DNA of 64,000 nt. Origin: Circinella umbellata (lineage: Eukaryota > Mucoromycota > Mucoromycetes > Mucorales > Lichtheimiaceae). The position numbers were made by a program, and so were the translations under genes. Numbering within the stretch: the first letter of the stretch is position 1; each line of letters begins with the position of its first letter. Below are positions 59,018 to 64,000 of the stretch, piece by piece. The stretch lies in contig JAIWNF010000036.1 in NCBI GenBank assembly GCA_025093555.1, positions 248,001 to 312,000 of the forward strand. Reading direction: 5' to 3'. Under the pieces are notes generated by a model. That model was not told the origin of the DNA. It saw only the letters and a program-made list of their open reading frames with translations, and made no database searches.

Positions 59018-60590
59018 ATGTCAACATCTCCTAATTATCAATACGAAACTGTTAAAGTTGAAGTCTTTCCAAATGGAGTAGTTCATGTTCAACTCGATCG
59101 TGAAAAGGTTTGTTACAAAAAATAGATCTTGAAAGAAGAATAAGTTTTTTTTTACCTATCAAATTAAATACTAATTTCTCGAGGTTGGTTGATTTGATTT
59201 GATTATATATATAGCGTTTGAATGCTTTCAACTATAGGTATGTTTCTTTACACACCCGAAAAGGCTATTCAATTATATATTAATCATAAAATTATATAAT
59301 ATTATTATATAGTTTGATTCGTGATATTCTTCAAACATTCAAAGATATTGATACTAATAGTAATGTTCGTTCTGTTGTTCTTTCTGGAGCAGGTCGTATG
59401 TTTAGTGCTGGATTAGATTGTAAGTTTATTATTGATATTTTTTTTTTATTTTCTGCCCTTTTCTTATATTACAAAATTAATATTCATTATTTTCTGCATT
59501 AACATATGAAATAGTAAAAGAAGGTTCTTCAAAGAAAAAGATTTCTCCTGATTCAGATGTTGCTAGACAAGCTTTTGCTCGACAAGATCATCTTAGAGTA
59601 AGTTTATATGTATTTCATTATAATAGAATTTTATCACATATACGTATAAAATTGTAAAAATAAATCATAATATAATAGTGGTTCCAAAGCTCTATTTCAT
59701 CATTAGAAAAATGTTCTAAACCTGTAATTGTTTGTATTCATAATGATGCTATTGATGCTGGTATTGATTTATTCGTTATGGCACTAAAGATTCTTATTAT
59801 TGTGTCAAGGTAAATTATCTCATTATTATATATTTTACCATTAGTTAATTAACGTTATTATTATCGCGTATTATTAGGAAGTAGATGTGGGTCTTGCTGC
59901 TGACATTGGTACTTTACAATGTTTACCTAAAGTCATTGGTAATGCTAGTTTAATTCGTGAATTAGCTTATACTAGTCGCAAGTAAGTATTTTAGAATGGT
60001 TATATTTATATATTTATAAAAGAATCTAACCAATTTGCATCAATTGATATAGTATGTATGCTGATGAAGCTTTACAATGTGGACTTATTAATAAAATCTT
60101 TGATACCAAAGAACAAATGATCGGTAAAAAGACCAGCTTTTTTTTATGTCACTTTATATGATAAATAATTTTAGGAATTAATACAAAGATAATAACATTT
60201 ATATGTATACTGTAGAGGAAGCATTGAAAATTGCTAGTGAAATTGCAACTAAATCACCAGTTGCTATTGTCAGTACCAAGTAAGTTTTATTTAAATCTAT
60301 TCTCTCTAAAGATATATTTTTTCTTACTCAACTTTTAACACATACACACACAAAACAAAGAAAACTATTGAATTATTCACGTGATCATAGTGTGGATGAA
60401 GGCTTAGAATATACTGCTGTTTGGAATAGTGCTATGCTTATGACTAAGGTAAAATATTTAGTAATTGAAGTTATTATTACACGTATTTTTTAGTAATAGA
60501 AAAAATATATTTATTTATTTTTATCAGGATATTCCAAAGAGTGTTGAAGCTTTTATGAAAAAGAAACCTGCTGCTTATGCTAATCTTTAA
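59018..60590 (+). pseudogene. dienoyl-CoA isomerase (ECH1/DCI-like) with a frame-breaking deletion
   Basis: Ten exons from MSTSPNYQYETVKVEVFPNG (59018) to KKKPAAYANL (60590). The crotonase fold is clear: VVLSGAGRMFSAGLDLKEGS, the conserved EVDVGLAADIGTLQCLPKVI with the two acidic residues of delta3,5-delta2,4-dienoyl-CoA isomerases, and YADEALQCGLINKIF. The enzyme would act in beta-oxidation of unsaturated fatty acids. Exon 5 (59679-59809) is 131 nt, and after GIDL it lacks about 13 nt compared with the family pattern before RY...TKDSYYCVKEVDVG. The downstream part is thus out of frame and the sum of exons is 824 nt. The oxyanion-hole glycines are also altered (HNDAIDAG for the usual HGGCIGGG type). 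No canonical SKL-type peroxisomal tail. All other introns agree in phase. Confidence 0.7.
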
Positions 60591-63500
60591 TTATTTAAAA
60601 TGAAACTTTTGTAATAGTAAAATATAAAGTGGGTTTTATACACTTGGGTTCTACAAATTATTACTTTTAAATAAACCAACCTACATAAGAATTCTATTCA
60701 TATCAATAAGATATTATTACGAATTATTATTTTATGGTGTTCTATTGAATTCAATTTGTACTATTTTAATGACCGTGTACCACCAAAACTTTTAAAAAAA
60801 ATACCATTTGCAATTAATCAAACACGATCTTCGAATTCAAAAAGAACATTTACGAATATTAAAATAAACAACGTCTAACTCGAAATCAAAAACACCATCT
60901 ATGATTAATAAAATAACATCTGCAAAGATAAAAAAAAAACCCCCAGTTCATCTCGAAATTCAAATAAGACACCATGTGCGAATACCTGTTAAAAAAACAT
61001 ATAAGAATTCAAAAACGTCATCAATGAACTCAACAAATCACCATGGTCGACTTGTTTTCACAAACTCTTGTTAGAAATATTGGCTGTTTGAGTTGAATCG
61101 CATCAATACAGCTTTTTAATAGACTGTTCTGATATAGGCGTTCATTTCATGAATGAGGCATTCCCCTCGTACGATCCTTTTGCTAAAGATGAAAGTATAT
61201 CAGCGAATGCACGCTCGATATGATCTTAGAAGTAATCTGTTCAGGCGATGGTCGATAATAAAAATGCGATAGGGTTTGGCAAATAATGGTGTTCAGTAAA
61301 AACCAAGTCTTCTTTTCATGAAGGTCTACCAAAAAAACGCAAAAACAGAAAATCGTTATGCGTTCGACCACTATAACCGTATTAAACGAATGTTTTATGG
61401 GTAAGCTATATTTAATTTAATTAAACAAAAAGTGTATTTAAACTAATATTACATATCAGCAAATATTGTTGAAAAGGTCATCACGACGTTACAAGATACT
61501 ACCAAACATCCATCAGACTTCGTATGAAGCACGAAGGATACAAAATAGTGGGGTACTGCAGAGAGCTCCCCTGGTAAGGAAACAGCTCTAGACAGGCTGT
61601 AATTCGAGCAGTACATGGTTGATCGTCTTTGAGAATGATCATGGATTAACAAGGTTATTGTTCCACCTTTATTGCAGGTCCAACTAACCCATTAGCGAGC
61701 ACGACAATAACATAGAGAGTGGCAGATGGAACAATGCAAGGTAGATTTTGAACTGGTGGACATGTATTCATGTCCTCAAGACTTAACAAAATTTTTATAG
61801 ATCTTCTTTGATATGTGTCCAGTACGAAGAATGTGTGTTCTGGTGGTCATTCTTGACTATGCTGGACTGGCAACAGTAGTGCCAGTCAACAAATTCCCAA
61901 CACTTTCAAATTTTATAAAAATTATTTTGATCAACTTGTTCTAATAATCACTATATGATGACTATAGGCAACATAAAAACTTAAAACCCTCCCCCGCCAT
62001 TGCCAACCATTTGCCTCACGAAAACAAATGTTAAAAGTTTTCGAACGAGAAACATTATTAGGCATAAAAAAAATTGGAAGTGTTCCATTGTAGAAAAGGA
62101 AATTGCCACCGATCAACATAGATAGTATTTTGGTGAGAGTTGACGGTTGAGGAAGGTAAAGATTTTATTAAAGTGATAGTAGAAAGAGAGAAAAAAAAAA
62201 TAGAAATGGGGTCGAATCAGAGTACGTATGTAGCTGTATAGAGAACGTTGGGTACAAAAAAATGAGCTATGTTTATAGCCGTACAGAATAGCTTCTAAAT
62301 TACTATTAAATAAGTATTAGGAAAAGCTCAAAGAATTTTACCTTGTCTGGTTTTTTCTTTAATTCTCACTCTTGTCAAAATAACATGTTTACGAATGCAG
62401 CAGCAACTTTCGATACCACGAAACACAAAACTGAAGATCCAATGTGATACTTTTTCAACAAATGATCGAATTCATTACCAAAATCAGGTTCTAAAATTCA
62501 ATAGCTTCAAAATACAAATGTCGTCTCTTATAGCGGAAGGAGATTATCATCACCAACGATCAGAATCAAATCACCACTACAACTACATGGGTTAAAAATC
62601 CAGTAAAGCATTGTTTAGAATGAATCGAACTTCCTGCTCTTGAACTAGACTAGTTATACCGCACGCCCTTATTTCACCCCAACTGGATTTGAAATAAATT
62701 CAAGCAAGTGGCTTTTTTTTAAAAAAAAAAAGCAGGTATATTTGTATGAGTAAAAAAAACCTTTATTTCTTTACAATCGTTATAAATCGGCAGACACCAA
62801 TCTAATAAATCAATAGACAACATCTACGAAACTGCTCATAATACTACGGAAAAAATAAAAAGAGAAATTCATTCTATACAGCAGATGCTATTGAGAAAAA
62901 AAAAGACATCGTTAATTAGTAGTTTAAAAAGTTATAGAAAACCTTTTTTTATTATAAAAGCAATAAGATATATAACAAAGTCGAAAGCATCTCACGACAT
63001 CTGCTTAGCCATTTTGTTCATTTAATGTTCAAAACATGTATAAAAAAGTATAGAAAGGTTGGTAAAAAAGTTTCGGTGGAATTTAGAGGGACATGAGAAT
63101 TTTTATATAGTCTTTTTTTTTATTATGATTATAGTTCTCAACTTATAAATAATAAACTCGCGTTTTTTACTATTACTTTTTTGTTTGTTATATGCCAGCT
63201 GGTAGGAGACATTGGTAGTGTCATGATACATTTACTCTATTGACTTATTAAATAGATCTTTAGTATATATAAGAGATAATGCTCGATAAATAGTAAACAA
63301 GGAATATGGTGTATCTGTGATATTTTTATGCGCTTTTACTCTTATATATATGCATTATCGCTCTAAATATTATTATCACGGACATGAATACTATTTGATT
63401 ATGACCATCAACACCATCAATTATTTTCCTATTATCATCCAAGATAACGATTAACACCATCCATTATTTCTTTTTTTATCATCCAATATAATGATCAAGA

Positions 63501-64000
63501 CCATCAGTTGGTCAGTTATTCTATTTATTATAATTGAATATAACAATCAAGGCTATTTGTTATTTCTTTATTACCATCCAACAACATAACAATCAACACT
63601 ATTAAATATTTATTTGTCAAGCGTACAAATAATCACTTACCACTACAACATCATCAACTTATATTTCTATTTATTCTACTACTGATCAGGAAAGCCATTT
63701 ATCTGGCGTATAATAAGATAACCGCAAATCTATCATATAGTTGTTACAACTATTCAATGAATCAAGCTATAAATTAATGTAAATTATCATTTATAATAAT
63801 ACATAATCTAAAATAATAATAATAGATATACTATTAGTATATATATATATACTAGTCTTGTTCATGTTTTTTCTTACATAGAAATAGGTTACAGTAGGCA
63901 TAAATTGCTGTAGCAGACTAGATAACATATAAAAAATAATATCAATAATAAAGTAAAAAGTTGGATGAAATAAAAGAAGTAGTTAATATATATATAACAC
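60591..64000. other. 3.4-kb AT-rich region without a recognisable gene
   Basis: Short minus-strand coding-like pieces occur at 61143-61250 (HIERAFADILSSLAKGSYEG) and 61931-62119 (MLIGGNFLFYNGTLPIFFMP, FREANGWQWRGRVLS), and a short plus-strand frame at 62395-62595. None extends or matches a family I know. An A/T hairpin (62711-62734) and a degenerate tandem array (63408-63602) are present. AT microsatellite at 63837-63851. Confidence 0.45.
63408..63602. repeat. degenerate tandem repeat, period about 44-50 bp
   Basis: Four to five imperfect copies built on AACACCATC..TTATTTC...TATCATCCAA-ATAACAATC, starting near 63408, 63451, 63496, 63548 and 63594. Confidence 0.6.

Noticed and set aside
61450..61900. 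Possible decayed transposon in the right flank
   Set aside because: Both strands give only short open pieces without any recognisable motif; kept only as unassigned DNA.
1..64000. tRNA/rRNA genes or CRISPR arrays
   Set aside because: No A-box/B-box pair folding as tRNA, no rRNA-like conserved segment and no spaced identical repeats were noticed; a dedicated tRNA scan could still find one.

Overview
This window looks like nuclear DNA of an early-diverging fungus, most likely Mucoromycotina (Mucorales-like). It is AT-rich. Its genes carry many short introns (roughly 40-130 nt, GTAWGT...AG); the PDS5 gene alone has 26 exons. The proteins are eukaryotic housekeeping types, and the repeats are fungal LINE, CACTA, PIF1-helicase and LTR sequences. 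The assignment is an inference from gene structure and protein content, not a database match.

Left arm, 1-32.5 kb, is mostly ordinary chromosome. It holds a 3' gene fragment and a hypothetical gene, a ubiquitin-like/RING protein, PDS5, ribosomal protein S27, an empty or decayed stretch (13.1-16.7 kb), glutaminyl-tRNA synthetase, an unrecognised low-complexity protein split by a frame change, and a SAM methyltransferase of the ATPSCKMT/FAM173 type. Next come an F-box/beta-propeller protein, a JMJD5-type JmjC protein whose stop codon abuts that of the F-box gene tail to tail, a class B DnaJ (Sis1-like), and an FHA-plus-kinase protein of the Chk2/Rad53/Cds1 type.

Centre, 33.8-49.9 kb, is one old LINE retrotransposon (ORF1 with CCHC knuckle; ORF2 with endonuclease, reverse transcriptase and zf-RVT-like tail; terminal A-run) cut apart by later insertions. 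These are a 7.4-kb CACTA/EnSpm element carrying a decayed Tnp2-type transposase, a PIF1-helicase (Helitron-like) fragment with a very GC-rich edge, a 203-bp MITE with TTA duplications, and a 432-bp solo LTR with 5-bp duplications. For the CACTA element and the MITE, removing the insert plus one target copy restores the LINE reading frame exactly.

Right arm, 49.9-64 kb: two related large genes (49.99-51.83 and 53.56-57.75 kb) combine a zinc-binding N-terminal region, what looks like a DDE transposase core, and a DEDDy 3'-5' exonuclease domain placed between the second Asp and the candidate Glu. The first copy is truncated with stops; the second is full length apart from one TAA. This fusion is my best candidate for an under-described system. 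An inverted copy of the LTR lies between the two copies. Then follow an F-box gene and a dienoyl-CoA isomerase gene damaged by a deletion of about 13 nt, and 3.4 kb in which I recognise no gene.

All exon coordinates were worked out by hand from splice signals and frame continuity. For PDS5, RPS27, GlnRS, F-box/WD, JMJD5 and DnaJ the summed exon lengths are divisible by three, which supports the models.
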